In this document: piece after piece, positions 8,799-17,517 of the stretch
Position numbering within the stretch: position 1 is the stretch's first letter
Layout: every line of letters starts with the position of its first letter
Assembly (NCBI RefSeq): GCF_001267535.1
Contig: NZ_JRXE01000001.1
Location: forward strand, 156,597 to 220,596
Length of the DNA: 64,000 nt
DNA from: Winslowiella iniecta
GTDB lineage: Bacteria > Pseudomonadota > Gammaproteobacteria > Enterobacterales > Enterobacteriaceae
Direction: 5' to 3'
Made by a program: the position numbers and the translations under genes
The notes under the pieces: model-generated
Databases searched by the model: none
The model's input: the letters and a program-made list of their open reading frames with translations, nothing else
Told to the model about the DNA's origin: nothing

Positions 8799-9494
8799 AT
8801 GGCATGGTCTCCATTTATCGTGCATCTGGCGCTGGCAGTTCTGCTTGGCGCAGTGATCGGCGCTGAGCGCCAGTGGCGTCAACGGATGGCTGGCCTGCGT
8901 ACCAATGCGCTGGTCGCCACCGGGGCGGCAATTTTTATCTTAAGTTCTGCCAGCACCTCACCGGACAGTCCGGGACGGATTGCTGCGCAGGTGGTCTCCG
9001 GCATTGGCTTTTTAGGAGCCGGGGTAATTATGCGTCAGGGCATGAATATCAGCGGCCTGAACACCGCAGCGACCCTGTGGTGTTCTGCGGCGGTGGGTGT
9101 GCTCTGTGGGCTGGGGCAATTTGCCAATGCCACCGCCGCCACACTGGTGCTACTTTGCGCCAATATCCTGCTGCGTGAAGCGGCACAGCGCATTAATCTG
9201 CAACCGAAAGCGCCGGAAGTGGATACCGAGCAATGCTATCGCATTCAGATAACCTGCGGTACCGAGGATGAAATTCTGGTACGCACGCTGATTTTACAGG
9301 CGCTGAACGGCGTGGCGTTACGTCTGCAATCCTTATGCAGCGCCGATATTGACCGCCCCGGTCAGCTGGAAGTTTGTGCTGATATCCTCGGATTTGCGCA
9401 TGCACAGCGCGAACTGGAAAATATTGTTTGTCGTATCAGCCTGGAAAAAAGCGTCAGCGCCGTGCACTGGCGTATTGCCGACACGGCGTCCTGA
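8799..9494 (+). CDS. MgtC/SapB family inner-membrane protein
   Basis: A 231-residue inner-membrane protein. Residues 1-140 form the MgtC fold, with LGAVIGAERQWRQRMAGLRTN (about 17-37) and GIGFLGAGVIMRQG (about 68-81) as family landmarks and four to five membrane segments. Residues 145-231 form a soluble ACT-like C-terminal domain. MgtC of Salmonella restrains the F1Fo ATP synthase and helps survival at low Mg2+; members in non-pathogens are less understood. The start at 8799 has only a weak Shine-Dalgarno, fitting regulated translation from a structured leader. It is inserted between bglX and dld, unlike in E. coli. Confidence 0.85.
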   Translation: MAWSPFIVHLALAVLLGAVIGAERQWRQRMAGLRTNALVATGAAIFILSSASTSPDSPGRIAAQVVSGIGFLGAGVIMRQGMNISGLNTAATLWCSAAVGVLCGLGQFANATAATLVLLCANILLREAAQRINLQPKAPEVDTEQCYRIQITCGTEDEILVRTLILQALNGVALRLQSLCSADIDRPGQLEVCADILGFAHAQRELENIVCRISLEKSVSAVHWRIADTAS

Positions 9495-9501
9495 TGACTG
9501 A

Positions 9502-9542
9502 GCATGAATACGGTGGTGTGATTTTCACCACCGTATTCATGC
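9502..9542. repeat. Perfect 17-bp inverted repeat between mgtC and dld
   Basis: GCATGAATACGGTGGTG (9502-9518), loop TGATTTT, and its exact complement at 9526-9542. It begins eight bases after the mgtC stop and ends 44 bases before the dld start. There is no U-tract on either strand, so it is not an ordinary intrinsic terminator. It could be a Rho-assisted terminator, an mRNA stabiliser or a palindromic operator. Confidence 0.7.
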
Positions 9543-9586
9543 GGTTGCGCTACAGTAATGGCGTGACACAAAACAGGACAATGGAT

Positions 9587-11329
9587 ATGCATACCTCAGA
9601 AAACTCAGCCAATAAAACCCTGCTTGCCGAATTTACCCGGATCGTCGGTCACTGCCATCTCCTCACCGATCCACGCAAAACCGAACGCTACCGCAAGGGC
9701 TTTCGCTCCGGCGAGGGCGATGCGCTGGCGGTGATTTTTCCCGGCAGTTTGTCAGAACTCTGGCAGGTGCTGAAAGCCGCCGTCGACGCCGACAAAATTA
9801 TTCTGATGCAGGCCGCCAATACCGGCCTGACCGAAGGTTCCACGCCGCACGGCAACGATTATCAGCGCGATATCGTGATTATCAGCACCCTGCGCATGGA
9901 TAAAATCCAGTTAATTGACGGCGGAAAACAGGTACTGGCGTTCCCCGGCAGCACACTGTATCAGCTGGAAAAAGTGCTGAAACCATTGGGCCGCGAACCT
10001 CATTCAGTGATCGGCTCCTCCTGTATCGGCGCATCGGTAATGGGCGGAATCTGTAATAACTCCGGTGGTTCGCTGGTGAAACGCGGCCCGGCCTATACCG
10101 AAATGGCGCTGTATGCGCGTATTAATGAACAGGGAAAATTGCAGCTGGTTAACCATCTGGGGATTAATCTCGGCAGCTCACCCGAACAGATTCTTGGCAA
10201 ACTGGATGATGAAAACTGGCGCGCCAGTGATGTGTTAAATGACAATCGTCATGCGTCCGACAGTGACTATGCAGAGCGGGTACGCGACGTGGAAGCCGAC
10301 ACCCCTTCCCGCTTTAACGCGGATGAACGCCGTCTGTTTGAAGCCTCCGGTTGCGCCGGCAAGTTGGCGGTATTTGCCGTACGACTCGATACCTTTGCCG
10401 CCGAAAACGCACAGCAGGTGTTCTATATCGGCACCAATCACACTGCGGTACTGGATGATTTGCGCCGCCATATGCTGACTAACTTCAACAATCTGCCGGT
10501 CGCCGGTGAGTATATGCACCGCGATATTTTTGATATCGCTGAAGTGTACGGTAAAGATACCTTTGTGATGATTGATAAGCTCGGCACCGACAAAATGCCG
10601 CTGTTTTTCACCCTGAAAGGCCGCGCCGATGCGCTGCTTAATCGTCTGAGTTTTCTCAAGCCCAATGCCAGCGATCGCCTGCTACAAAAAGTCAGCTCAT
10701 GGTTACCTTCCCATCTGCCGAAACGGCTGAAGCAGTATCGCGATCGCTTTGAGCATCATCTGATGCTGAAAATGTCCGGTGCCGGGGTAAACGAAGCGCG
10801 TGAATATTTGAAACAGTACTTCCAGCAGGCCGATGGCGACTTTTTTGAATGCGATTCGCAGGAAGGGGCAAAAGCCTTTTTACATCGCTTTGCTGCGGCG
10901 GGCGCGGCGGTGCGCTATCACGCGGTGCATCATAATGAAGTGGAAGATATTCTGGCGCTGGATATTGCTCTGCGCCGCAACGACCGCGACTGGTTTGAGC
11001 AGCTGCCGCCGGAGTTTGATAATGCGCTGGTGCAGCGTCTCTATTACGGCCACTTTATGTGCCATGTTTTCCATCAGGATTACATCGTCAGGAAAGGTGT
11101 TGATGTTCATGCGCTGAAAGAAAAAATGCTGGCGATCCTCGCGGCGCGCGGCGCGGAATACCCGGCAGAACATAACGTGGGTCATCTGTATCAGGCGAAA
11201 CCACAGCTAAAAGCGTTTTATCAGCAGCTTGATCCGACCAACAGTTTTAATCCGGGAATTGGTAAAACCAGTAAAGTGAAACACTGGGGAGGGTGCGACT
11301 GCGGCAAGGACGTGCAGAAAGAGAGCTGA
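9587..11329 (+). CDS. dld: Quinone-dependent D-lactate dehydrogenase
   Basis: Peripheral inner-membrane flavoenzyme that oxidises D-lactate to pyruvate and passes electrons to quinone. The start at 9587 has AGGA nine bases upstream and gives 580 residues; ATG 9581 in the same frame is possible but too close to the ribosome site. The FAD-binding PCMH domain (QAANTGLTEGSTPHGNDY, SSCIGASVMGGICNNSGGSL) is followed by the membrane-binding domain with basic residues and KGVDVHALKEKMLAIL near the end. Identity to E. coli Dld is high. The C-terminus departs from it, ending in a short tail with two cysteines and a double glycine (HWGGCDCGKD). bglX and pbpG neighbours are conserved. Confidence 0.95.
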   Translation: MHTSENSANKTLLAEFTRIVGHCHLLTDPRKTERYRKGFRSGEGDALAVIFPGSLSELWQVLKAAVDADKIILMQAANTGLTEGSTPHGNDYQRDIVIISTLRMDKIQLIDGGKQVLAFPGSTLYQLEKVLKPLGREPHSVIGSSCIGASVMGGICNNSGGSLVKRGPAYTEMALYARINEQGKLQLVNHLGINLGSSPEQILGKLDDENWRASDVLNDNRHASDSDYAERVRDVEADTPSRFNADERRLFEASGCAGKLAVFAVRLDTFAAENAQQVFYIGTNHTAVLDDLRRHMLTNFNNLPVAGEYMHRDIFDIAEVYGKDTFVMIDKLGTDKMPLFFTLKGRADALLNRLSFLKPNASDRLLQKVSSWLPSHLPKRLKQYRDRFEHHLMLKMSGAGVNEAREYLKQYFQQADGDFFECDSQEGAKAFLHRFAAAGAAVRYHAVHHNEVEDILALDIALRRNDRDWFEQLPPEFDNALVQRLYYGHFMCHVFHQDYIVRKGVDVHALKEKMLAILAARGAEYPAEHNVGHLYQAKPQLKAFYQQLDPTNSFNPGIGKTSKVKHWGGCDCGKDVQKES

Positions 11330-11334
11330 AAATG

Positions 11335-11450
11335 CTGTACCTCCACGCATGCCATCAGGACAGGCGGCGAGAACGCCGCCTCTACGAAAAAACGGATGCC
11401 AGAAATGCTTAAGTGACCAGCATTAGTCGAAAACGGCTCCTCCTGAGTTT
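11335..11450. repeat. Composite palindromic intergenic repeat, copy A
   Basis: Contains hairpin GGCGGCG-AGAA-CGCCGCC (11363-11380), then TCTACGAAAAAACGGATG and, further on, CAGCATTAGTCGAAAACGG. The same segments occur in copy B at 20664-20862 in the opposite orientation or order, and the GCATGCCATCAG stretch matches the reverse complement of copy C. It fills the gap between the convergent dld and mscS-like genes. Confidence 0.75.
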
Positions 11451-11453
11451 TAC

Positions 11454-13892
11454 TTACTCTTCCGGAGCCTCTTTCAGCACCATATTGCCGTTCTTACGTT
11501 CAATCACCATGGTCTGCGGCGTTGACAGCATCACACCCTCTTTGCGTAAGCGGGTAAGAATATCAAACAGCAAATCACTTTTCGCCCCGCTGACCTGACG
11601 CGGACTGGCGACGTTTCCGGTGACGCTCAGCACGATGCCGCCAGGGGTGAGATCTTTAAATGACACGGACGGTTCCGGCGTCTCAAGAATGCGCTCGTTT
11701 TCGTTATACACATCCAGCAGCAACTGACGTACCAGCACCGGGTCAATATCCAGCGGGAAGGTCAGTGTAATGGTCGCTACCCCTTGCGCATTACCCATCG
11801 TGGCGTTACGCACGTTTTGCGAGATCAGCTGTGAATTAGGCACAATCACCGTCGATTTATCGCCAAGCTGAATTTCAGTGGCGCGCACGTTAATACGCCG
11901 AATATCACCCTCAATGCCGCTAATACTCACCAGATCGCCAACTTTTACCGGGCGTTCGGTCAGCAAAATCAGGCCGGAGATAAAGTTTTTAACGATCTCC
12001 TGCAAACCAAAACCGATACCGACCGATAAGGCACTGACAATCCACGCCAGTTTGTTCCATTGCAGGCCAATGGTGGAGAGCGTCAGCAAGATAATCAGCA
12101 CATAGCCGATATTACTGAACAACGTCACCAGCGACACGCGCATGCCGATATCCATGGTGGTTTTTGGCAGAAAGTCTTTATCCAGCCAGCGTTTTACCGA
12201 ACGCAGCACATAAATGCCGACCACCAGACAGAGAATGGCATTAACCAGATGCGCCGGCACAATATTCAGCGACTCCAGTCCTTTACCGCCCCAGAACTCC
12301 ACCGCTTTCTGGAGCAATTCAATCGGCGTTGAAGTGCCCAGCGTACCGTTCAGAATTGCGACAGCGGCAAACAAAATCAGTATGGTTTTGCCAATTGCCG
12401 ACAGCAGCGCCGCCGCCTGCGACAAATGGCGTTCATCGATATTCAGCGAGGTCTGTAACTGTTTACCGGTAGTATTATTGGTCGACAACAGGCTTTCGCA
12501 GCCATCCTGAATTAAGTGGCTCAGCAACCAGAAGGAGCCAAATACAATGCCAATCCAGATTAACTCATAACTGAGGAAGCGACTCAGGGTGACATAACCA
12601 ATCACCAGCGAAGCGAGAATCGCCATCCCGGTCAGGGTGATCGCCAGCTGAATCAGGCCCACCAACGTGGAACGCGCTTCCGGTTGCAGCCCTTCCTGCA
12701 ACATTTTACGGCGCGCACGGCTGGTGCGGAAACTGATCGACAGCGCGGTCGCGCCAACCAACAGTGCAGTTAAGCCGTTGGCCCAGATGGTCGTACCGAC
12801 GCTGGTTCCGGCGCTGCTGTTAAAGGATTCTACCGTCTGGAAAACAAACACCAGTGAGGCGGTAAGTGGCGGAAAAGGTTTCAGTGCGGTAGCCACCTCA
12901 TTCGAGATAGCCGGCAGTCGCCATGACGGACGACGGGTGGAGAGAAACGCGCGTCCGAGGCCAGCAATCAGGCCACAGAACACGCTTAACTGCACCAGCT
13001 TATCCACAAAGTCCTGCACATCGTCAGACACTTCTGCCCGACGGGTAAACGCCAGATCGATAAAGTTAAATGCCAGCACCACCGCCACCAGCGTGGTCAG
13101 CGCGATAGTGGTGGCGAGGAAGCTGCGGCGCAGACGCCCTTCCGGCATTTTATGAATGCTTATCCACGCGAAAAACTCTTCGGAATAGCGGCGACCAAAG
13201 GTCGCCACCAGCAACGCCGCAATAATCCAGCCGACAGTTCCGAAACGCCAGCCTGGCTCCCAGGACAGTGCCGCGGTTGCAGATAGCTCATCGGCGAAAC
13301 TACTGATTTTTTCGCCATCGGTATTATCCGTGCCAAATAACGGTGCCCAGAAACGTGCGCCAAAGATACTGCCGGAATTCAGCGCCAGCTGAGTTTTCAT
13401 TGCATCACGGCGCAGGCTGACAATTTGCGACGACAAATTCAGCGAGCTGTTTTTGATCGCTTCAGCCTGCTTGATTTGATCGTCCAGTTTACTCTTCTGG
13501 CTCTCCAGCGAGGTGCGCTTGCGCGTGACTTCCGGCGTCTCTTTCACGCCGCTTTCCGCCGTCGGTGCCGGCCCGAGTACCGCCAGCTGTGAAACCAGCT
13601 GCGCCCGCTGTGGAATCAACGCCTGGCCAAGGGTATCTGCATTGCCGGAAAGTTCCAGCGCCATATCATTGAGCTGCCCCAGCTTGCCGTCGTTAGTTTC
13701 GCCGGAAACCTGCCCTTTAATTTTATCGAGTATCTTCTGCATTTTCGGCAGTTCAGCCGACGCATTGACCTTCGGCGTGGCATCGCCATCGGCAGTCGGC
13801 GGCGAACCCGCATCTGCCGCGATGCTTAATGCGGGACTCAGCGTGATAAATGCCAGTAAACACACGCGTAGAAAAGTTAACAACGTTGACAT
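11454..13892 (-). CDS. DUF3772 / MscS-family mechanosensitive channel, large
   Basis: Inner-membrane channel of about 812 residues. A signal peptide (MSTLLTFLRVCLLAFITLSP, cleavage near AADAG) is followed by a periplasmic, Lys/Gln-rich coiled-coil DUF3772 region (about 45-165), roughly ten membrane segments, and a C-terminal MscS domain. That domain contains the pore helix and beta-domain signature (VSALSVGIGFGLQEIVKNFISGLILLTERPVKVGD, given here only as a landmark near residues 640-675). I chose ATG 13892 because it begins the signal peptide; ATG 13934 is also in frame but neither has a strong ribosome site. It probably releases solutes on osmotic downshock. It is inserted between dld and pbpG. 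Confidence 0.85.
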   Translation of the reverse strand: MSTLLTFLRVCLLAFITLSPALSIAADAGSPPTADGDATPKVNASAELPKMQKILDKIKGQVSGETNDGKLGQLNDMALELSGNADTLGQALIPQRAQLVSQLAVLGPAPTAESGVKETPEVTRKRTSLESQKSKLDDQIKQAEAIKNSSLNLSSQIVSLRRDAMKTQLALNSGSIFGARFWAPLFGTDNTDGEKISSFADELSATAALSWEPGWRFGTVGWIIAALLVATFGRRYSEEFFAWISIHKMPEGRLRRSFLATTIALTTLVAVVLAFNFIDLAFTRRAEVSDDVQDFVDKLVQLSVFCGLIAGLGRAFLSTRRPSWRLPAISNEVATALKPFPPLTASLVFVFQTVESFNSSAGTSVGTTIWANGLTALLVGATALSISFRTSRARRKMLQEGLQPEARSTLVGLIQLAITLTGMAILASLVIGYVTLSRFLSYELIWIGIVFGSFWLLSHLIQDGCESLLSTNNTTGKQLQTSLNIDERHLSQAAALLSAIGKTILILFAAVAILNGTLGTSTPIELLQKAVEFWGGKGLESLNIVPAHLVNAILCLVVGIYVLRSVKRWLDKDFLPKTTMDIGMRVSLVTLFSNIGYVLIILLTLSTIGLQWNKLAWIVSALSVGIGFGLQEIVKNFISGLILLTERPVKVGDLVSISGIEGDIRRINVRATEIQLGDKSTVIVPNSQLISQNVRNATMGNAQGVATITLTFPLDIDPVLVRQLLLDVYNENERILETPEPSVSFKDLTPGGIVLSVTGNVASPRQVSGAKSDLLFDILTRLRKEGVMLSTPQTMVIERKNGNMVLKEAPEE

Positions 13893-14019
13893 AACAAGAG
13901 CGACCCATGCGGTTATCGATGACTGGCGCGGCATCAGGCCGCAGCACTTCAGCGCGTTAGTTTATGCTTTTACAACACCCTTAACTATAGGATTTATAGT
14001 CAAGGGCGGGCAATGCTGA

Positions 14020-14955
14020 TTACTCGACGGTATTGTTGCTGGCAACCTGCGCCGCTTTCTGTTTCTTGTAGCTCAGCGCAGAGGCCGGAACCGGCGCGGC
14101 CTTGCCGGTTTCCATCCAGCCACGCAGGCGACTGGCATCGGCGAAATGGGTGTATTTACCAAAGGCGTCCAGCACCACTAACGCCACCGGGCGCTGATTA
14201 ATGGTAGTGCGCATCACCAGACAGTGCCCGGCCTCATTGGTAAAACCGGTTTTTGTCAGCTGAATATTCCAGTCCGGTTTGTAGACCAGATGGTTGGTAT
14301 TACGAAACGGCAAGGTGTAATTCGGGCTGCTGAAGTTAGCCATATCTTCATGGGTGGTACTTAACTGACCCAGCAGCGGATATTGTTTGGTCGCGATCAG
14401 CAGTTTGGTCAGATCGCGCGCCGTGGACACGTTGTTAATCGACAAGCCGGTCGGCTCGACGTAACGGGTATTCGTCATGCCGAGGGCACGCGCTTTGGCA
14501 TTCATCGCCCGGATAAACGCATTGTAACCACCCGGATAATGATGCGCGAGGCTGGCCGCCGCACGGTTTTCCGACGACATCAGCGCCAGCAGCAGCATAT
14601 TTTTGCGGCTGATCTCACTGTTCAGACGCACGCGCGAATAGACGCCACGCATTTCCGGGGTATGGCTGATATCAACCGTTAACTTTTCGTCCAGCGGCAG
14701 ATGCGCATCCAGCACCACCATCGCGGTCATCAGTTTGGTGATGGAAGCAATTGGACGTACGCGGTCAGGATGACTGGCGTAAATCACTTTATGGGTGGTC
14801 AAATCGATCACCATGGCGCTGCCAGAAGCAATTTCCGGCTGCGAAACCGCGGACATTTTGGTGATATTGGGGCTGGCGACGGCCTGATTCAGCATGCCCG
14901 GACCAGAAAAAAGAATGGCTAAACTCAAAAGCGAATAACGGATTTTTGCAGGCAT
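14020..14955 (-). CDS. pbpG: D-alanyl-D-alanine endopeptidase PBP7/8
   Basis: Periplasmic low-molecular-weight penicillin-binding protein that cleaves D-Ala-meso-DAP crosslinks in peptidoglycan. The start at 14955 ([12 protein letters not shown]) gives 311 residues, close to E. coli PbpG, with a signal peptide ending NQAVAS. The three penicillin-binding motifs are present: SITK near residue 67, SSEN near 124 and KTG near 232. It lies between an MscS-like gene and yohC on the same strand. A longer reading from 15027 would bury the signal peptide and is rejected. Confidence 0.94.
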   Translation of the reverse strand: MPAKIRYSLLSLAILFSGPGMLNQAVASPNITKMSAVSQPEIASGSAMVIDLTTHKVIYASHPDRVRPIASITKLMTAMVVLDAHLPLDEKLTVDISHTPEMRGVYSRVRLNSEISRKNMLLLALMSSENRAAASLAHHYPGGYNAFIRAMNAKARALGMTNTRYVEPTGLSINNVSTARDLTKLLIATKQYPLLGQLSTTHEDMANFSSPNYTLPFRNTNHLVYKPDWNIQLTKTGFTNEAGHCLVMRTTINQRPVALVVLDAFGKYTHFADASRLRGWMETGKAAPVPASALSYKKQKAAQVASNNTVE

Positions 14956-15104
14956 CGTGTCAAACTTAAGCGGGTTGATGTTTTGCTGTGCAATACACAG
15001 GCCGCCATCCGTGAAAAGTGAGGCCACACGGGGGCTGGCAGCTGCATCATACTCCGGCCAATCTGTAAATTCCTACCGGAGATTCGTTTCCGGGCGTAAC
15101 CAAA

Positions 15105-15127
15105 GTGCCGCCGGGTGACGGCGGCAC
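15105..15127 (-). terminator. Hairpin downstream of yohC
   Basis: GTGCCGCC (15105-15112) pairs perfectly with GGCGGCAC (15120-15127) around a 7-base loop. On the minus strand it follows the yohC stop and is trailed by TTTGGTTA. A weak intrinsic terminator is likely. Confidence 0.45.
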
Positions 15128-15133
15128 TCAGGA

Positions 15134-15721
15134 TTAAAACATCAGATAACCGTAGCCCCAAATCACCACCGTCAGCGCCAGCAGTACTTCAAACACCAGG
15201 ATACCGATAGCCAGGGTTGAGCCGGAAAAACGCAGGCTCTCTTCGCGGTCAATGTTCAGGAACATCGGAATGCCGACATATAACAGATAACCGGTGTAAA
15301 CCATCGCCAGCGCGCCGGCCAGCAGGCACAGCCACACCAGTGGGTAAAGCGCCACCAGCCCGCTTAAAAACAGCGGTGTGGCAACATAACCGGCAAAAAC
15401 CGTACAACGTTGCAGGGTGGGTCGTTGCGGGTAATCTCGCGCCATCCAGTGAATGACCTTGCCCATTACCGCCACGCCGCCGAGGATCAGGGCATAAAAA
15501 AGCACCGCTAAGGCAATACCGGTAAACAGTGAAAGTTGAATAGTCCGTCCTGCACCAAGATTCCACCCCAGTTGGGTCGTGCCGATAAAGGCGCAGATTA
15601 CCGGGATCGCCGCCATAATCAGCACATGGTGGGTATAGTGGTGCGAAACGCTCTCGTTCTCTTGCTTAATTTCGCGCATTTCCTGATTGGGATGCGCCAG
15701 AAGTCCCCAGACATGATTCAT
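15134..15721 (-). CDS. yohC: YohC, Yip1-family inner-membrane protein
   Basis: A 195-residue inner-membrane protein with five predicted membrane segments starting near residue 33 (HVLIMAAIPVICAFIGTTQ). The sequence follows E. coli YohC throughout, including HYTHHVLIMAAIPV and GYVATPLFLSGLVALYPLVW, and is of the same length. GAGGAG lies upstream of the ATG. The function of YohC is not established; Yip1-domain proteins in eukaryotes act in membrane traffic, which says little about bacteria. Position between pbpG and yohD is conserved with E. coli. Confidence 0.92.
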   Translation of the reverse strand: MNHVWGLLAHPNQEMREIKQENESVSHHYTHHVLIMAAIPVICAFIGTTQLGWNLGAGRTIQLSLFTGIALAVLFYALILGGVAVMGKVIHWMARDYPQRPTLQRCTVFAGYVATPLFLSGLVALYPLVWLCLLAGALAMVYTGYLLYVGIPMFLNIDREESLRFSGSTLAIGILVFEVLLALTVVIWGYGYLMF

Positions 15722-15944
15722 AAAATCACTCCTCTGATACGACTAACCGCCAGCGTTCATCTGAGATCGGCGGACTCACTCCAAGTATACGTGTCGCTGG
15801 CATTTCCGGTGGGTTATTTGCACGTTTTTTCATCGATTTTTCCGGGCAATGAAGGAAAAGTATGAAATTTGGTGCTTTTCCCTGAAGCCAGCGCGATCCG
15901 GGTATAAAATTAGCCCTTCAGGCGCATTAACAGGAAGGTGAGTT

Positions 15945-16520
15945 TTGCATATCGATGTAAATGGACTGATTTCACAATACGGTTACTGGGCGCTGTTAAT
16001 TGGTTGTCTTGCCGAAGGTGAAACTTTTACGTTATTAGGCGGCGTGGCGGCCCACGAAGGCCTGCTGCGCTATGGCTGGGTGGTACTGATCGCCGCGCTG
16101 GGCGGCACCCTTGGCGATCAAATTCTGTTTTATATTGGTCGCCATTACGGCACGACAATTCTCGGCCGGTTTAAAAAGCATCAGGACAAGATTGCCAAAG
16201 CCAATAAGATGATTCGCCGTCGTCCGACGCTGTTTGTGATTGGCGTGCGCTTTATGTACGGCTTCCGGCTGATTGGCCCGGTGATTATTGGCGCCAGTCG
16301 CTTGTCGCCCGGCAGATTTTTTCTGCTGAATATTATTGGCGCGCTGCTGTGGTCGCTGATTTTTGTTTCGCTGGGTTACGTCGGCGGACAGGTGATTGCC
16401 CCGTGGTTGCATCAGCTCGATCAGCACCTTAAACATTTGCTGTGGCTGGTGGCGGCAATAGTATTAGTGTGGGGTGTGCGTCTGGCGTTTCGTCGTTGGT
16501 CAAATAAGCGGGAACAATAA
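15945..16520 (+). CDS. yohD: YohD, DedA-family membrane protein
   Basis: A 191-residue inner-membrane protein of the DedA/SNARE-associated family; members act in undecaprenyl phosphate or lipid translocation and membrane homeostasis. Landmarks are E-G-E near residue 26 (LAEGETFTLLGG), the re-entrant GGTLGDQILFYIGRHYG, and the conserved RFMYGFRLIGPVIIGASR (about 102-119). The start is a TTG at 15945 with AGGAAGG six bases upstream; no better ATG exists. The protein matches E. coli YohD and sits in the conserved yohC-yohD-yohF order. Confidence 0.92.
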   Translation: MHIDVNGLISQYGYWALLIGCLAEGETFTLLGGVAAHEGLLRYGWVVLIAALGGTLGDQILFYIGRHYGTTILGRFKKHQDKIAKANKMIRRRPTLFVIGVRFMYGFRLIGPVIIGASRLSPGRFFLLNIIGALLWSLIFVSLGYVGGQVIAPWLHQLDQHLKHLLWLVAAIVLVWGVRLAFRRWSNKREQ

Positions 16521-16531
16521 ATTTTTTTATC

Positions 16532-16553
16532 GGGGCGACGCTGGCGTCGCCCC
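16532..16553. other. Palindrome between convergent yohD and yohF
   Basis: GGGGCGACGC (16532-16541) and GCGTCGCCCC (16544-16553) are perfectly complementary. A T-run precedes it on the plus strand but none follows in either direction of transcription, so the termination role is uncertain. It lies between converging genes. Confidence 0.4.
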
Positions 16554-16561
16554 CAACACAA

Positions 16562-17341
16562 TCATTGATTTTGCATAAAAAACTGCGGATTCGCCAGGGT
16601 AAAGCCACCATCGATAATAAATGACTGACCGGTGGTGTAAGTCGACCATTGTGAACAGAGCCACGCCACCATACTGGCTATCTCGCGGGTGTCGCCAGGG
16701 CGACCGGCCGGTATTTCTGGCATCGATATCTGATGCGCATCGCTGTTATCCATCTGGTTCATCGGCGTGGCGATAGCGCCCGGAGCCACCGCATTCACCA
16801 GAATTTTGTGTGGCAGTAAACTTAACGCCATTGACTGCGTCAGCCCGCCGAGCGCGTGCTTACTGGCACTGTAGGCCACTGAGCCGGGCAACGGCGTATG
16901 CTCATGCACCGAGGTGATATTAATAATCCGCCCCCCTTCGCCCTGCTTTACCATCTGGCGTGCGGCAATCTGCGCACAGACAAAAGCACCGTCAACGTTG
17001 ACCGTAAACACCTTGCGCCAGTCTTCGAAGGTGGTTTCAAGGAAATCGGCTTTGATATTGACCCCGGCATTATTCACCAGCACATCAATGCGTCCCAGCC
17101 GGGCGATCAGATTTTCCAGCGACTTTCCACCCTGCTGCGGATCGGAAAGATCCAGCTGTTCGATTTCCGCTTTCTTACCGAGATCGCGCACCTGCTGCGC
17201 CGTCTGCTCTGCGCCTTCACTGTCCGATCGCCAGGTGATACCAATATCAAATCCCTGCTGCGCCAGCATAACGGCCGATGCCTGACCAATACCGGAATCC
17301 GATGCGGTGACGATGGCCACTTTGTTCGTTGGCTTACTCAT
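16562..17341 (-). CDS. yohF: YohF-like short-chain dehydrogenase/reductase
   Basis: A 259-residue cytosolic SDR oxidoreductase. The cofactor motif TASDSGIGQ (about 12-20) replaces the usual TGxxxGIG first Gly with Ser-Asp, exactly as in E. coli YohF. The NNAG motif (about 91-94), the catalytic Ser in ITSVHEH and YSASK (Tyr-x3-Lys near 158-162) are all present, and the protein ends VDGGFTLANPQF as in E. coli. Natural substrate unknown; E. coli YohF has been reported active on diacetyl/acetoin-type carbonyls. It converges with yohD and is divergent from the GH15 gene. Confidence 0.9.
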   Translation of the reverse strand: MSKPTNKVAIVTASDSGIGQASAVMLAQQGFDIGITWRSDSEGAEQTAQQVRDLGKKAEIEQLDLSDPQQGGKSLENLIARLGRIDVLVNNAGVNIKADFLETTFEDWRKVFTVNVDGAFVCAQIAARQMVKQGEGGRIINITSVHEHTPLPGSVAYSASKHALGGLTQSMALSLLPHKILVNAVAPGAIATPMNQMDNSDAHQISMPEIPAGRPGDTREIASMVAWLCSQWSTYTTGQSFIIDGGFTLANPQFFMQNQ

Positions 17342-17517
17342 GGTTTCCTCCTGAACTCAGTTATGGCTGACCTGCAAGTATAGACGTTATGGTTAATGCG
17401 GGGTTTTACTATATAAATCTTCAACTTAATTTACACTTCGTTGCGCTTCCTGCCGTCAGTGACGCCATCCGTTGACTATAGTGACAACTGGAAATAACGG
17501 ATTTTAACGGGAGCGTT

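Noticed and set aside
8654-8866. 70-codon plus-strand frame overlapping the mgtC start
   Set aside because: No family similarity and a poor ribosome site; the 26-codon frame at 8626 fits a leader peptide better.
16532-16553. Intrinsic terminator between yohD and yohF
   Set aside because: A strong stem, but the T-run is on the wrong side for both transcripts; listed as a palindrome only.
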